Shown here: positions 18,789 through 28,057 of the stretch, one piece after another | Numbering within the stretch: position 1 is the first letter of the stretch | Layout: the number at the start of each line of letters is the position of its first letter | NCBI GenBank assembly: GCA_902596365.1 | Contig: CACJTT010000001.1 | Location: forward strand, 62,001-126,000 | Direction of reading: 5' to 3' | DNA: 64,000 nucleotides | Source: an uncultured Alphaproteobacteria bacterium | GTDB taxonomy: Bacteria; Pseudomonadota; Alphaproteobacteria; HIMB59; GCA-002718135 | Made by a program: the position numbers and the translations under genes | The notes under the pieces: generated by a model | What the model was told of the DNA's origin: nothing | The model's input: only the letters and a program-made list of their open reading frames with translations | Databases searched by the model: none

Positions 18789-19028
18789 ATGGAAAAAAAA
18801 ATAATCTTACCTAGACTTGGAGAAACAATGGAAATAGGCACTATCTCTAAATGGTTAATAGAAGAAGGTGATGAATTTAAAAGAGGCCAAATTATAGCTG
18901 AAGTAGATAGTGATAAAACTACAGTTGAGTTACCTGCTTTAGAAGATGGAAAACTCACTAAAATACTTTCCAAAGAAGGTGAAGAAATAGAAGTGGGCAG
19001 TGATATTGCTATTTTTGAGTCAGTCTAG
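18789..19028 (+). CDS. Stand-alone lipoyl-domain protein
   Basis: A 79-residue protein that is just one biotinyl/lipoyl domain. PRLGETMEIGTISKWL opens it, EVDSDKTTVELPA presents the Lys (K43) that would be lipoylated, and the final strand is VGSDIAIFES. There is no E2 catalytic or subunit-binding domain. It follows the sugar ATPase by 33 bp on the same strand, and its 3' end overlaps the convergent kinase gene by 20 bp. Genes for E1 alpha and beta start 1 kb downstream, so it may be the carrier for that E1. Biotin is unlikely: the motif is DKT, not the MKM of biotin domains. Confidence 0.85.
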   Translation: MEKKIILPRLGETMEIGTISKWLIEEGDEFKRGQIIAEVDSDKTTVELPALEDGKLTKILSKEGEEIEVGSDIAIFESV

Positions 19029-19950
19029 ATTTATTTATTTCTTTTTCAGTAGGTGGGTAACAACCCTCTTTAGTACAACAAATTGCAGCAGCCTTACTTG
19101 CGAATTTTAAACATTCTTTCCATTCATATTTTGTTAGGTTTAATAATTTATTTTTACTTAAATTTTTATTTTTATATAAATAGTTTATTACTGCAGCTTG
19201 ATAAATATCTCCAGCACCAACTGTATCTTTTATTTTTACTTTGTATGATCTAATATAAATTTTAAAATTTTTAGTATATAAAATTGATCCGTTTTCTCCC
19301 ATTGTAAATATTACAAAAAGTATATTATTTTTTTTTATCCAGCTTGGAATTATTTTATCTGGATTTTTTTTACTATTAATATAATTAAAATCTTCATCAC
19401 TTAATTTTATAATATCTGCTAATTTCAGGAACTGATTAAATCTTTTTAAGAAATTTTTTTTATTTTCTATTAATGATCCACGGACATTAGGATCAATTGA
19501 AATTAAAGAATTATTTCTTAAACTTTTAATCATTTTAAAATATGTTTCAGATCCTGGTTTTAGTACAAGGGAAATTGATGAAAAATGTGCAAGCATTATT
19601 TTTTTTAATACAGTACTTTTAAAAGAATAATGTGTTAAATTCCTATCTGCAGTTTGGTTTGCATAAAAAGCAAATTCAGGTTTTTTTTTATTACTTATAA
19701 AGCCAAGAGTTGTTTTGTCTGAAGTTTTTTGAATTAAATTAGTTTTCACATTATGTTTTTTTAAAAAACTAATAATTTTTTTTCCAAAAAAATCATTCGA
19801 TATTCGTGAAAAAAAATACACTGGAGTTTTCATTGCACCAAGTCCTATCGCAGTGTTTAAAGGTGATCCACCTACGCAAGCTTTAAATGACTCAGAGTCT
19901 TCTGAGTTAGGAACAAAATCAATTAAATTTTCACCTGAACAAATTATCAT
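19009..19950 (-). CDS. PfkB-family sugar kinase, fructokinase-like
   Basis: A 313-residue ribokinase-fold kinase. The N-terminal ICSGENLIDFVP and CVGGSPLNTAIGLG (substrate and GG motif) and the C-terminal DTVGAGDIYQAAV (anion hole and catalytic Asp) are clear. The GENLIDF opening is common in fructokinases. It is placed against the Frc-type transporter, as frcK is with frcBCA in rhizobia, supporting phosphorylation of imported fructose or a similar ketose. It is divergent from E1 alpha by 59 bp and its 3' end overlaps the lipoyl gene. Confidence 0.87.
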   Translation of the reverse strand: MIICSGENLIDFVPNSEDSESFKACVGGSPLNTAIGLGAMKTPVYFFSRISNDFFGKKIISFLKKHNVKTNLIQKTSDKTTLGFISNKKKPEFAFYANQTADRNLTHYSFKSTVLKKIMLAHFSSISLVLKPGSETYFKMIKSLRNNSLISIDPNVRGSLIENKKNFLKRFNQFLKLADIIKLSDEDFNYINSKKNPDKIIPSWIKKNNILFVIFTMGENGSILYTKNFKIYIRSYKVKIKDTVGAGDIYQAAVINYLYKNKNLSKNKLLNLTKYEWKECLKFASKAAAICCTKEGCYPPTEKEINKSRLTQK

Positions 19951-20009
19951 AATTTTTTTTAAAGATGTTTGTTTTTAACATAATAACATATATAAAATTA
20001 TAACAAATC

Positions 20010-21020
20010 ATGTCTAATACTTTATTGCCTAAATTATACAAAACTATGAAGAGAATAAGAACTTTCGAAGAGAGAGTCTCTGAGTTATTTATCAAAGGTG
20101 AATCTGCAGGAACAATGCTTCATCTTTCTATTGGTGAAGAGCTTGGGCCGGCATGTGTTGGAACAGCGATGCAAGAAAATGATACATTCACTACACATCA
20201 TAGAGGTCATGGAATTTTTGTTGCTAGAGGAGGTGACCCAAATAGGATGCTAGCTGAAATAGCAGGAAAAAAAGATGGCTATTGTAAAGGCAAAGGTGGC
20301 TCAATGCACATTGCCGATATGACACTAGGTCATTTAGGTGCAAATGCAATTGTTGGGGGCGGAATACCTACTGTTGTTGGTGCAGCTATGAGTTATAAAT
20401 ATTTAAAACAAGAGCGAGTTTCAGTTGCATTTTTTGGTGATGGAGCGATGCAACAAGGTATACTTTATGAAAGTATGAATATGGCATCCCTTTGGAAATT
20501 ACCAGTAGTCTTTTGTTGTATTAATAATCAATATGGAATGGGAACCAAAATTGAAAACGCAGTAGGCGTCAAAGATTTTTCTAAAAGAGCTGAGTCATTT
20601 GGATTAAATACATTACATGTAAATGATTTAGATGTTGAAAGTGCATATCATAAATCAAAAGAAATAATTGACTCCGCCAGAAAATTTAAACCTGGTTTTA
20701 TTGAAATAGAGTGTTACAGATTTTATGGTCATGCAAGAATGGACAAAAGTCCATACAGGGATGAATCTGAAGAAAGTGAAAAAAGAAAACTTGATCCTAT
20801 ATCTTTTGCAAGTAATCAAATGATAAAAAATAATATTTTAGATGAAGCGGATATCAAAAAAATTGATAATGATATTATGATTGAAATGGATAAAGCTATG
20901 GAATTTGCAATTAATTCACCAATCAATGATGAAACAGAAATATTTAAAGATGTTTATAGTGAAAATGACCCTCTACCAGTAAGCTTAGATGAAAAAATTA
21001 ATAAAATTTTAAACAACTAA
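20010..21020 (+). CDS. Thiamine-diphosphate E1 alpha subunit (pyruvate/acetoin dehydrogenase type)
   Basis: A 336-residue alpha subunit of a heterotetrameric E1. HHRGHGIFVARG and the Gly-rich GKGGSMHIAD precede the ThDP-binding motif, which starts GDGAMQQG near residue 142 and ends NNQYGMGT. The Tyr/Ser phospho-loop-like HARMDKSPYRD lies later. Such E1s decarboxylate pyruvate, branched 2-oxoacids or cleave acetoin and pass the acyl group to a lipoyl domain. Coupled 4 bp before the beta gene. No E2 or E3 is in the window, only the free lipoyl domain at 18789. Confidence 0.92.
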   Translation: MSNTLLPKLYKTMKRIRTFEERVSELFIKGESAGTMLHLSIGEELGPACVGTAMQENDTFTTHHRGHGIFVARGGDPNRMLAEIAGKKDGYCKGKGGSMHIADMTLGHLGANAIVGGGIPTVVGAAMSYKYLKQERVSVAFFGDGAMQQGILYESMNMASLWKLPVVFCCINNQYGMGTKIENAVGVKDFSKRAESFGLNTLHVNDLDVESAYHKSKEIIDSARKFKPGFIEIECYRFYGHARMDKSPYRDESEESEKRKLDPISFASNQMIKNNILDEADIKKIDNDIMIEMDKAMEFAINSPINDETEIFKDVYSENDPLPVSLDEKINKILNN

Positions 21021-21024
21021 AATT

Positions 21025-22023
21025 ATGTCAGATCTTAATAAAAATTATTTTGAAAAAATCACTTATAGAGATGCTTTACGTTTAGCAATGCATGATGCAA
21101 TGCAAGAAGATAAAAATATTATAATTATGGGCGAGGATGTAGCTAATTACGGTGGTGCTTATGGAGCTACAAAAGATTTGTTAAAATTATTTGGAAAAGA
21201 AAGAGTAATTGATACACCTATTTCAGAACCTGCGATAGTGGGTGCAGCTGTGGGTGCAGCAATGTCTGGTTTACGTCCTGTTGCAGAGTTAATGTATGTA
21301 GATTTTTTTGGGATGTCCATGGATCAAATTGCTAATCAGCTGGCAAAAATACGATATATGTTTGGTGGACAAATTAGTGCACCAATGGTTTTAAGAACAC
21401 AGGGTGGTACTGGGAGATCTGGAGGTGCACAACATTCGCAAAGTCTGGAATCATGGATAATGCATACACCCGGCCTTTTTTTAAGTATGCCAGCAAAACC
21501 AAATGATGCATATCATTTACTAAGACATGCTCTGAAAATTGATAATCCTACAATATTTATAGAGCACAAACTTTTATATAATACTACAGGCACACTAGAT
21601 AAAAATGATATTGGAGCACCATTTGGGAAAGCTAATATTTTAAGAAAAGGAAAAGATGTAAGTATAATTTCATACTCACGAATGATAAATTATGCTGAAA
21701 AGGCCGCTGAAATATTAGAAAAAGAAAATATTAGTGCAGAGGTAATTGATTTACGTACTCTTTATCCTTTGGACAGAGAAACAATTATTACTTCTGTTAA
21801 TAAAACAAAAAGAGCTCTTGTCTTAAGTGAGAGTTATTACACTTCCAGTGTTCCAAGTGAAATTACATCAATTATTTTTGAAAATTGTTACAAAGTTTTA
21901 AAAAAACCTGTAATTCGCTATACAGCTGAGGATACACCTGTGCCTGTAGCACCTAATTTAGAAAAAAATTATATACCAACAATAGAAAAAATAGTCGAAT
22001 ATACTAAAAAAGTCTGTAATTAA
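21025..22023 (+). CDS. Thiamine-diphosphate E1 beta subunit
   Basis: A 332-residue transketolase-like beta subunit with the usual order: GEDVANYGGAYGATKDL, then DTPISEPAIVGAAVGAA, MYVDFFGMSMDQIANQ, and GGTGRSGGAQHSQSLESW for the active site, and a C-terminal domain with PLDRETI and TAEDTPVPVAP. It should pair with the alpha subunit encoded just upstream. The alpha/beta layout is that of pyruvate, acetoin (AcoAB) and branched-chain complexes. Context with inositol and keto-sugar genes does not fix the substrate. Confidence 0.92.
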   Translation: MSDLNKNYFEKITYRDALRLAMHDAMQEDKNIIIMGEDVANYGGAYGATKDLLKLFGKERVIDTPISEPAIVGAAVGAAMSGLRPVAELMYVDFFGMSMDQIANQLAKIRYMFGGQISAPMVLRTQGGTGRSGGAQHSQSLESWIMHTPGLFLSMPAKPNDAYHLLRHALKIDNPTIFIEHKLLYNTTGTLDKNDIGAPFGKANILRKGKDVSIISYSRMINYAEKAAEILEKENISAEVIDLRTLYPLDRETIITSVNKTKRALVLSESYYTSSVPSEITSIIFENCYKVLKKPVIRYTAEDTPVPVAPNLEKNYIPTIEKIVEYTKKVCN

Positions 22024-22047
22024 TATTAAGTTAAATAATTTTATAAT

Positions 22048-22941
22048 ATGAATAAAATATTAAAATTTGATATTTGTGTCTGTGGGTATTCATTCAAGGA
22101 TACAATTTATGAACTTAATAGTTTCCCAGAAGAAAATTCTAATAAGTCATATGATGCCGTTGTTTCAAATAAATTTGGTGGTGTATTTAACACATTAAGA
22201 GCTCTTCGTTTTTTAAACAAAAAAATAAAAATTAAAGTGTTAACAATCCTCGGTAAGGACGAAGATGGGAAACAAGGCTTAAAAGAAATAAAAAAACTTA
22301 ATATTAATCATCATTCAATAGTTTTTAATAATAGCACAAGTTCATCACTTAATATTATAAATAAAAAAAAGAATACAAAAACTTTTATAGTAAGATTTAA
22401 TTCAAAGAAAATTCACAATATTGGTAACATTGAAGATTCTAAATGGGTTCATTTTATGTATTTAGATAATATTGAATTTATAAATCAGTTTAAAAGAATT
22501 GTTTTGAATAAAAAAAAAGGTCAATTTTTTTCAGCTGATCTCTCTAGAAGAACTATTTCAAAATTAGATTTAACTAAATATTTAAATAAATTAGATTTTT
22601 TAATTTGTTCAACAAAAGAATTACCTTCTTTATTTAAATCAAATAGGTGCAATGAATTTAATCAATATTCTATGCAAAAAATTAAAAAATTATCTAAAAA
22701 AATTAAATATATAGTTGTGCATAATAAATTTAAAAGTCTCGGGTTTATTGATGGTACATTAATTGAAGTTAAGAATAATAATCTTGTGAATAATAAAAAT
22801 ATAAATATTACAGGGGCTGGAGATACTTTTACAGCAAGTTTAATAAATGATTTTATTACTAATAATAAGATTGATAATAAATCAATTTCTGATGCTCATA
22901 AAATTGCGTCTAAGTTCTGTATGGGTAAAATCAAAATATAG
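22048..22941 (+). CDS. PfkB-family carbohydrate kinase, divergent
   Basis: A 297-residue ribokinase-fold protein, lysine- and asparagine-rich. FDICVCGYSFKDTIYEL replaces the more common GE/GD opening, NKFGGVFNTLRALRF is the substrate-binding GG motif and INITGAGDTFTASL the catalytic GAGD loop. It is 24 bp after E1 beta, so in one transcript with the E1 genes. The family includes 5-dehydro-2-deoxygluconokinase (IolC), so a role in cyclitol breakdown is possible. The sequence is diverged and I cannot name the substrate. Confidence 0.8.
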   Translation: MNKILKFDICVCGYSFKDTIYELNSFPEENSNKSYDAVVSNKFGGVFNTLRALRFLNKKIKIKVLTILGKDEDGKQGLKEIKKLNINHHSIVFNNSTSSSLNIINKKKNTKTFIVRFNSKKIHNIGNIEDSKWVHFMYLDNIEFINQFKRIVLNKKKGQFFSADLSRRTISKLDLTKYLNKLDFLICSTKELPSLFKSNRCNEFNQYSMQKIKKLSKKIKYIVVHNKFKSLGFIDGTLIEVKNNNLVNNKNINITGAGDTFTASLINDFITNNKIDNKSISDAHKIASKFCMGKIKI

Positions 22942-22996
22942 CAATTATACATATTTTAAATATTGATTTTTTTTTAATATCTGCTTTTAATAAAAT

Positions 22997-24001
22997 ATGT
23001 TTAACTTTTCTTTAATGGGCGCTGGTAGAATTGGTAAAATGCATGCTGGTATAATAGATGCCCATCCTGATTGTAACTTAAAATATATTTATGATATTAA
23101 TACTGAATTTGTTAATCAACTAGCAAATAAATATGGTGCTAATATTGCCTCTTCTCCAGAACAGGCTTTAACAAGTAACGAAATTGATGCAATTTTAATA
23201 GCTTCAGCGACTCCCACACATACTGAATTTATAACTAAAGGGTCAATGGCAAGAAAAGCAATATTTTGTGAAAAACCAATTGATTTGGATATAAAAAAAG
23301 TTGATGAATGTAGAGATGCTATTAAGGGTACAAGTGTTCCTATTCAAATTGGATTTAATCGTCGTTTTGATAATAGTCATAGTAAACTTCAACAGGCAAA
23401 CATTAATAATGAAATTGGTAATCTGGAAATGCTTATTATTACCAGTCGTGATCCAGAACCACCTGGTTTAGATTATTTAAAAGCTGCAGGAGGTTTTTTT
23501 AGAGATACAACTATTCATGATTTTGATTTAGCGCGTTTCATATTAGGTGATGACCCAATTATTCAAGTTTCTGCATTTGGGAGCCAATTAATTAGTGAAG
23601 ATGTTAAAAAGGTAAATGATCATGATACTGCTATGTTTATTTTAAAATCTAAAAGTGGGGTTTTAATTCATATAAATAATTCAAGAAGAGCAGTATATGG
23701 TTATGATCAACGTGTAGAAATTTTTGGAAGTAAAGGTATGATGATATCAAATAATCAAACCCCAACCTCAGTTCAAAAATTTTCTGAAAAAAACACAGAG
23801 TCTAAAGATCCAATTCATTACTTCTTTATCGAAAGATATGAGCAAGCCTACAGAGACCAATTTAATGATTTTGTTGAAACTATAAAAAATAATAGTAATC
23901 CAAGTGTCAGTTTTGAAGATGGTCGAAATGCTTTAATTTTAGCTAATGCAGCATACGAGTCATATAATTCTGGAAGAGTAATTGATATTACATATGACTA
24001 A
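22997..24001 (+). CDS. iolG: Inositol 2-dehydrogenase-like (IolG family) oxidoreductase
   Basis: A 334-residue Gfo/Idh/MocA enzyme closely similar to the one at 10653: MGAGRIGKMHAG, FCEKPIDLD, IGFNRRFDNSH, and DTTIHDFDLARFI with the His/Asp of the active site. Both share the C-terminal layout FIERYEQAYRDQF / FIERYKESYVRA. It oxidises inositol or a related cyclitol by family. Its stop overlaps the start of the next SDR gene by 8 bp. Two IolG-like paralogues 12 kb apart suggest use of more than one inositol stereoisomer. Confidence 0.83.
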   Translation: MFNFSLMGAGRIGKMHAGIIDAHPDCNLKYIYDINTEFVNQLANKYGANIASSPEQALTSNEIDAILIASATPTHTEFITKGSMARKAIFCEKPIDLDIKKVDECRDAIKGTSVPIQIGFNRRFDNSHSKLQQANINNEIGNLEMLIITSRDPEPPGLDYLKAAGGFFRDTTIHDFDLARFILGDDPIIQVSAFGSQLISEDVKKVNDHDTAMFILKSKSGVLIHINNSRRAVYGYDQRVEIFGSKGMMISNNQTPTSVQKFSEKNTESKDPIHYFFIERYEQAYRDQFNDFVETIKNNSNPSVSFEDGRNALILANAAYESYNSGRVIDITYD

Positions 24002-24848
24002 TAAGTATCTTCAAGATTTAAGTACACAATATAAAAACAAAGTCGTTATTGTTACTGGAAGTACCCAAGGAAGTGGTGCTGAAGTTGCAAAATTATTTGC
24101 ACATAGAGGTGCTGAGGCCATAACGATTTGTGGTCGTAATGAACAACAAGGCTTAGAAATAAAATCAGAAATTGAATCTATTGGAAGTAAATGTATTTTT
24201 GTAAAAGCGGATTTAAATGAAGCAGAAGAATGTCAAAATATTGTAAAAAAAACAGATACTGCTTTTGGAAAAATTAATTCTCTAATAAATGTTGCTGGTT
24301 TTACTGAAAGGGGTACCATTTTAAGTACTACATTAGATAACTACAATAGAAATTTTAATATCAATACAAGAGCACCTTTTTTATTAATGCAAGAGTCAAT
24401 AAAAATAATGATAAGAGAAAAAATCCAAGGAACAATATTGAATGTATTATCTATGGCTATGTATAGTGGAATGCCTTTTTTAACTGCGTACAGTGGATCT
24501 AAAGCAGCTCTTGCAATTATAACTAAAAATGTAGCAAATGGTGTTTCAGGGCATAAAATTAGAGTTAATGCATTAAATATAGGCTGGACTGATACACCAG
24601 GTGAAGACACAATTCAGAGAAAATTTCACGAGGGTGGAGATGATTGGCTTAAAAAAGCAGAAGCTAAAGTTCCTTTCAAAAGACTAACAAAACCAATTGA
24701 TGTTGCAAGAGCAGCGGCTTATTTTTGTTCTGAAGAGTCAGGACTTGTTACAGGGAGTATTATTGATTACGATCAAACTGTTAATGGCTGGCACTCGTAT
24801 TCAGCTTATGATACTTCTATTTTAGATGACTCTTTACTTGGAGAATAA
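23994..24848 (+). CDS. Short-chain dehydrogenase/reductase
   Basis: A 284-residue SDR. I chose the ATG at 23994 (MTNKYLQDL) over an earlier TTG inside the IolG-like gene. Motifs: VTGSTQGSGAEVA, LINVAGFTERG, catalytic Ser in LNVLSMAMYSG, YSGSK, and GSIIDYDQTVNG at the end. Overlaps the preceding stop by 8 bp, so translationally coupled to the IolG-like enzyme and likely acting on the same sugar or cyclitol. Convergent with the ABC permease gene on minus. Confidence 0.86.
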   Translation: MTNKYLQDLSTQYKNKVVIVTGSTQGSGAEVAKLFAHRGAEAITICGRNEQQGLEIKSEIESIGSKCIFVKADLNEAEECQNIVKKTDTAFGKINSLINVAGFTERGTILSTTLDNYNRNFNINTRAPFLLMQESIKIMIREKIQGTILNVLSMAMYSGMPFLTAYSGSKAALAIITKNVANGVSGHKIRVNALNIGWTDTPGEDTIQRKFHEGGDDWLKKAEAKVPFKRLTKPIDVARAAAYFCSEESGLVTGSIIDYDQTVNGWHSYSAYDTSILDDSLLGE

Positions 24849-24863
24849 TTAATTAAAATTTAC

Positions 24864-26921
24864 TTATTCGATACCCAGTAATTTTTTCCTTTCATCGGCC
24901 CAAGTTCTTATAAGATTATCAGCAGCTAAGCAGATGAAAGAAACAAATATACCTAATGTTAAACCAATGCCCGCCCCATTTGGTCTTGATAAACATCCCA
25001 TAATGATTTGACCTAAATCTTCTGTTCCAATTAAAGCACCTAAAACAATCATCATTAATGCAAAAATTAAAGTTTGATTTATACCCAGCATAATATGAGG
25101 AAATGCTAATGGTAATTCAATAGATTTCCATCTTTGAAAATTAGACACCCCTGACATAGATGCAGCATCATGTAATGAGGATGGTACACTTCTTAGTCCT
25201 TCTACAGTATATCTTGTTGCTGGGACTGATGCATAAGCAATAGCAGCAATCATAACTGAAGTGTCAGTAATCCCAAAAAGAAGAATAACTGGTATTAAAT
25301 AAATAAATGAAGGAAAAGTTTGAAAAAAATCACAAACACCAAGAATGAATTTAGCTGAAATTTCATTACGAGCACACAGTGAACCAGTTACAATTCCTAA
25401 TATAGCAGATACACCTACTGCAAAAGTAGCCATATAGGCAGTAATCAAAGCTCTGTTCCAATATTCAGATAATGCTATAAATAAAATTAGAGCGCCAACT
25501 ATTATACAGGATCTGATTCCACCAATAATGTATCCAGCCCCCATTACTAGAACAAAAGTAGACACTACTGGCATTCCAAGATAAGCATCTCTCATGACAA
25601 AAAGAACATTAGTTATTAAAAATTTATTAAAAATATTTAAGTAATAGAAAAATGTTTCCCAAATCCAATCTACACCAGCATCTAAAATTGGTGCAATTGT
25701 TAAACCTTCCCCAAAAGGTATTAAATATAAATAGTTAAACCCTTCTTCAAAATAAAAAGCACTAAAGTAGGCTATAACTCCTAAAATTGCTGTCAGTAAA
25801 ATAAAATAAATTGTGGCTAGATTTTTTTTGTAAAAATTTAAATTTGCAAAATAATCTTTTTGTTTATTTGCCCATGCTAATGATAATTTATCTAATACAA
25901 CTGCAATTATAACCACGCAAATACCAATTTCAGCAGCTTTTCCAATTTTAAGACCATTTAAAGCGACTTTTAAATTAAACCCTAAACCCTTTGCACCAAT
26001 AAAAGCTGCTATGGTTGTCATTGCAAGACATTGCATTATAACTTGATTTACACCAATTAAAATATCCCTTCTTGCGGTTGGAATTAAAACTCTAAATAAT
26101 AACTGAAATCGATTACATCCACTCATCAAACCTGATTCTACAACCTCTGGAGATATTTTTTTCAAGCCCAGAATAGTTAGGCGAATCATTGGAGGGGTAG
26201 CAAATATGATTGTTGCAACAGCACCAGCATGATCACCTATTCCAAATAATACCAAAATTGGTACAAGATATGAAAAGTGCGGCATTGTTTGCGCAATATT
26301 CAAGATTGGTTGGAGAGTTTTTTCAACTTTTTTACTTAAATATCCCAATATGCCAAAAGATAATCCTAATACAAAACAAATTGGAGCGGTAACTAAAACA
26401 AGAGATAAAGTTTCCATTGTTGGTTCCCATTGACCAAAAATAGAGACATAGAAAAAACCTATACTAGCAATAAAAGCTAAGCCTAATCCTTGTAATCTAT
26501 AACCAAGAATAAATAATCCTATTACAACTGCAGTCCATGGAACGGCAGGAAGATAAAGCCATTTAAATTCTTTGAAAGTACCACCAGTAATTGATCCTAT
26601 TGTTTGAAGTCCACCTAGAAATATCTCTCTTATAAATATAATTAAAAATAAGAGAAAATCTGCAATTGATCTTGTTATTATTCTAAAAATAGGTTTGTCT
26701 TCATACATTTGCCAATCAGGATCATAAACTGGAACAGTAAGCCATTTAAACATTAGATTATCCAGTAAAGTATTAATTAATAATGGAATATCTTTTAAGA
26801 GTGGTGGTAATCTCCATAATAAACTATTTTCATTCTCAGGTACTAAAAAATATAAAAGTAAGAAAACAATAAATAAAAAACTAAATTGTTGTGGTCTGGA
26901 ATTTTTAAAATTTGTTAACAT
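24864..26921 (-). CDS. tmoV: ABC transporter permease, two fused ProW-type domains (TMAO permease TmoV-like)
   Basis: A 685-residue membrane protein made of two ProW/OpuAB-like permease units in tandem. Each has an EAA loop: GLMSGCNRFQLLFRVLIP in the first and AASMSGVSNFQRWKSIELP in the second, each followed by a similar INQ..L..AL(I)G run. Single-unit relatives are near 280-350 residues, so one chain here supplies both halves. It is third in tmoX-tmoW-tmoV. The quaternary-amine transporter class is firm; TMAO as substrate is inferred from the divergent tmm, and glycine betaine or choline remain alternatives. Confidence 0.85.
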   Translation of the reverse strand: MLTNFKNSRPQQFSFLFIVFLLLYFLVPENENSLLWRLPPLLKDIPLLINTLLDNLMFKWLTVPVYDPDWQMYEDKPIFRIITRSIADFLLFLIIFIREIFLGGLQTIGSITGGTFKEFKWLYLPAVPWTAVVIGLFILGYRLQGLGLAFIASIGFFYVSIFGQWEPTMETLSLVLVTAPICFVLGLSFGILGYLSKKVEKTLQPILNIAQTMPHFSYLVPILVLFGIGDHAGAVATIIFATPPMIRLTILGLKKISPEVVESGLMSGCNRFQLLFRVLIPTARRDILIGVNQVIMQCLAMTTIAAFIGAKGLGFNLKVALNGLKIGKAAEIGICVVIIAVVLDKLSLAWANKQKDYFANLNFYKKNLATIYFILLTAILGVIAYFSAFYFEEGFNYLYLIPFGEGLTIAPILDAGVDWIWETFFYYLNIFNKFLITNVLFVMRDAYLGMPVVSTFVLVMGAGYIIGGIRSCIIVGALILFIALSEYWNRALITAYMATFAVGVSAILGIVTGSLCARNEISAKFILGVCDFFQTFPSFIYLIPVILLFGITDTSVMIAAIAYASVPATRYTVEGLRSVPSSLHDAASMSGVSNFQRWKSIELPLAFPHIMLGINQTLIFALMMIVLGALIGTEDLGQIIMGCLSRPNGAGIGLTLGIFVSFICLAADNLIRTWADERKKLLGIE

Positions 26922-26930
26922 TGACTATTA

Positions 26931-27971
26931 TTATTTTCCAAAAATTACTTTTATTACTTTAGTAGGATTTAAAGAGCCGACAATTTCATTATTATTATCA
27001 ACTACAGTTAGTATTTCTTTGCTGTTAAGAATTGACTCAGCTAATGTTTCAATAATTGCATCTTTAGATACTTTAGTAGAACTTGAATTATTTGAATCAT
27101 AAGCATCCATAATAGATTCAATTTTAAGAACTTTTTCTCTAGGTACATCTTCAGTAAATTTTTTTACATATTCAGTCGCTGGGTTCAATACAATATTATC
27201 AGGTGTATCTAATTGTTCAATTATTCCATCTTTCATAATTGCAATACGATCTGCTAAGCGAAGAGCTTCATCAAAATCATGTGTAACAAACATAATTGTT
27301 TTATTTAAAACTGCTTGTAATCTTAAAAACTCATCCTGCATTTCTTTTCGTATGAGGGGATCAAGAGCTGAAAACGGTTCGTCTAAAAACCAAATATCAG
27401 GTTCTACTGCTAGTGAACGTGCAATTCCTACTCTTTGTTGCTGCCCTCCTGAAAGTTCTCTTGGAAAATAATTTTCTCTACCTTTTAATCCTACTAACTC
27501 AACCATCTCTAAAGCTTTTGCCATACTTTCTCTTGTATTGGTGCCCTTGACTTGAAGAGGAAAAGCAATGTTTTCAATAACAGTTTTGTGAGGTAGGAGA
27601 GCAAAACTTTGAAACACCATTCCCATTTTATTTCTTCTTAATTCGATTAATTGTTTGCTATTCATTGATAACAAATCTTCACCATCAATAAATATTTTTC
27701 CAGCAGTGGCATCTGTAAGTCTTGATATGCATCGAAGTAAGGTTGACTTTCCTGAGCCTGATAATCCCATGACTACCATCATTTCACCTTTTTGAACTCC
27801 AAAAGAGGCGTTATTTACGCCTACAATACAACCAGCTTCTTGAAAAGTTTTTGCATCAACTTGTCCATTTGAATTTTCAAGAAGTTTTAAAGCATTATTT
27901 CCAAAAATTTTATAAACAGATTCACACTTAATTACCGGTGTATTACTAGAGTTATCTGATGATTGAGACAT
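26931..27971 (-). CDS. tmoW: Quaternary-amine ABC transporter ATP-binding protein (TmoW/ProV-like)
   Basis: A 346-residue ProV-type ATPase. Walker A GLSGSGKST, Q-loop MGMVFQSFALLPH, signature LSGGQQQRVGIARSLA, Walker B WFLDEPFSALDP and switch FVTHDFDEALR are all present. The last ~100 residues are a CBS-like region (DAIIETLAESIL, LTVVDNNNEIVGSL), shorter than in osmosensing OpuAA/ProV. It is 86 bp after the tmoX stop, separated by a terminator hairpin, and 9 bp before the permease gene. Same substrate uncertainty as its partners. Confidence 0.88.
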   Translation of the reverse strand: MSQSSDNSSNTPVIKCESVYKIFGNNALKLLENSNGQVDAKTFQEAGCIVGVNNASFGVQKGEMMVVMGLSGSGKSTLLRCISRLTDATAGKIFIDGEDLLSMNSKQLIELRRNKMGMVFQSFALLPHKTVIENIAFPLQVKGTNTRESMAKALEMVELVGLKGRENYFPRELSGGQQQRVGIARSLAVEPDIWFLDEPFSALDPLIRKEMQDEFLRLQAVLNKTIMFVTHDFDEALRLADRIAIMKDGIIEQLDTPDNIVLNPATEYVKKFTEDVPREKVLKIESIMDAYDSNNSSSTKVSKDAIIETLAESILNSKEILTVVDNNNEIVGSLNPTKVIKVIFGK

Positions 27972-28007
27972 TTTTGAACAATATTCTATTTTAAACCTAA
28001 ATAAAAT

Positions 28008-28040
28008 AAAAAAATCCCCCCTTTTTTTCGGGGGGATTTT
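28008..28040 (-). terminator. Intercistronic terminator between tmoX and tmoW
   Basis: Eleven-pair stem AAAATCCCCCC / GGGGGGATTTT (28011-28021 with 28030-28040), eight-base loop, and on the minus strand a seven-T run at 28014-28008. It lies just after the tmoX stop. As with the sugar transporter, it would keep the binding protein in excess over the membrane parts. Confidence 0.85.
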
Positions 28041-28057
28041 ATATTAATGAAAATTTT

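Noticed and set aside
22942-22996. ATATTTTAAATAT followed by T-run after the second PfkB gene as terminator
   Set aside because: The loop would be too small and the stem is A/T only; at best very weak.
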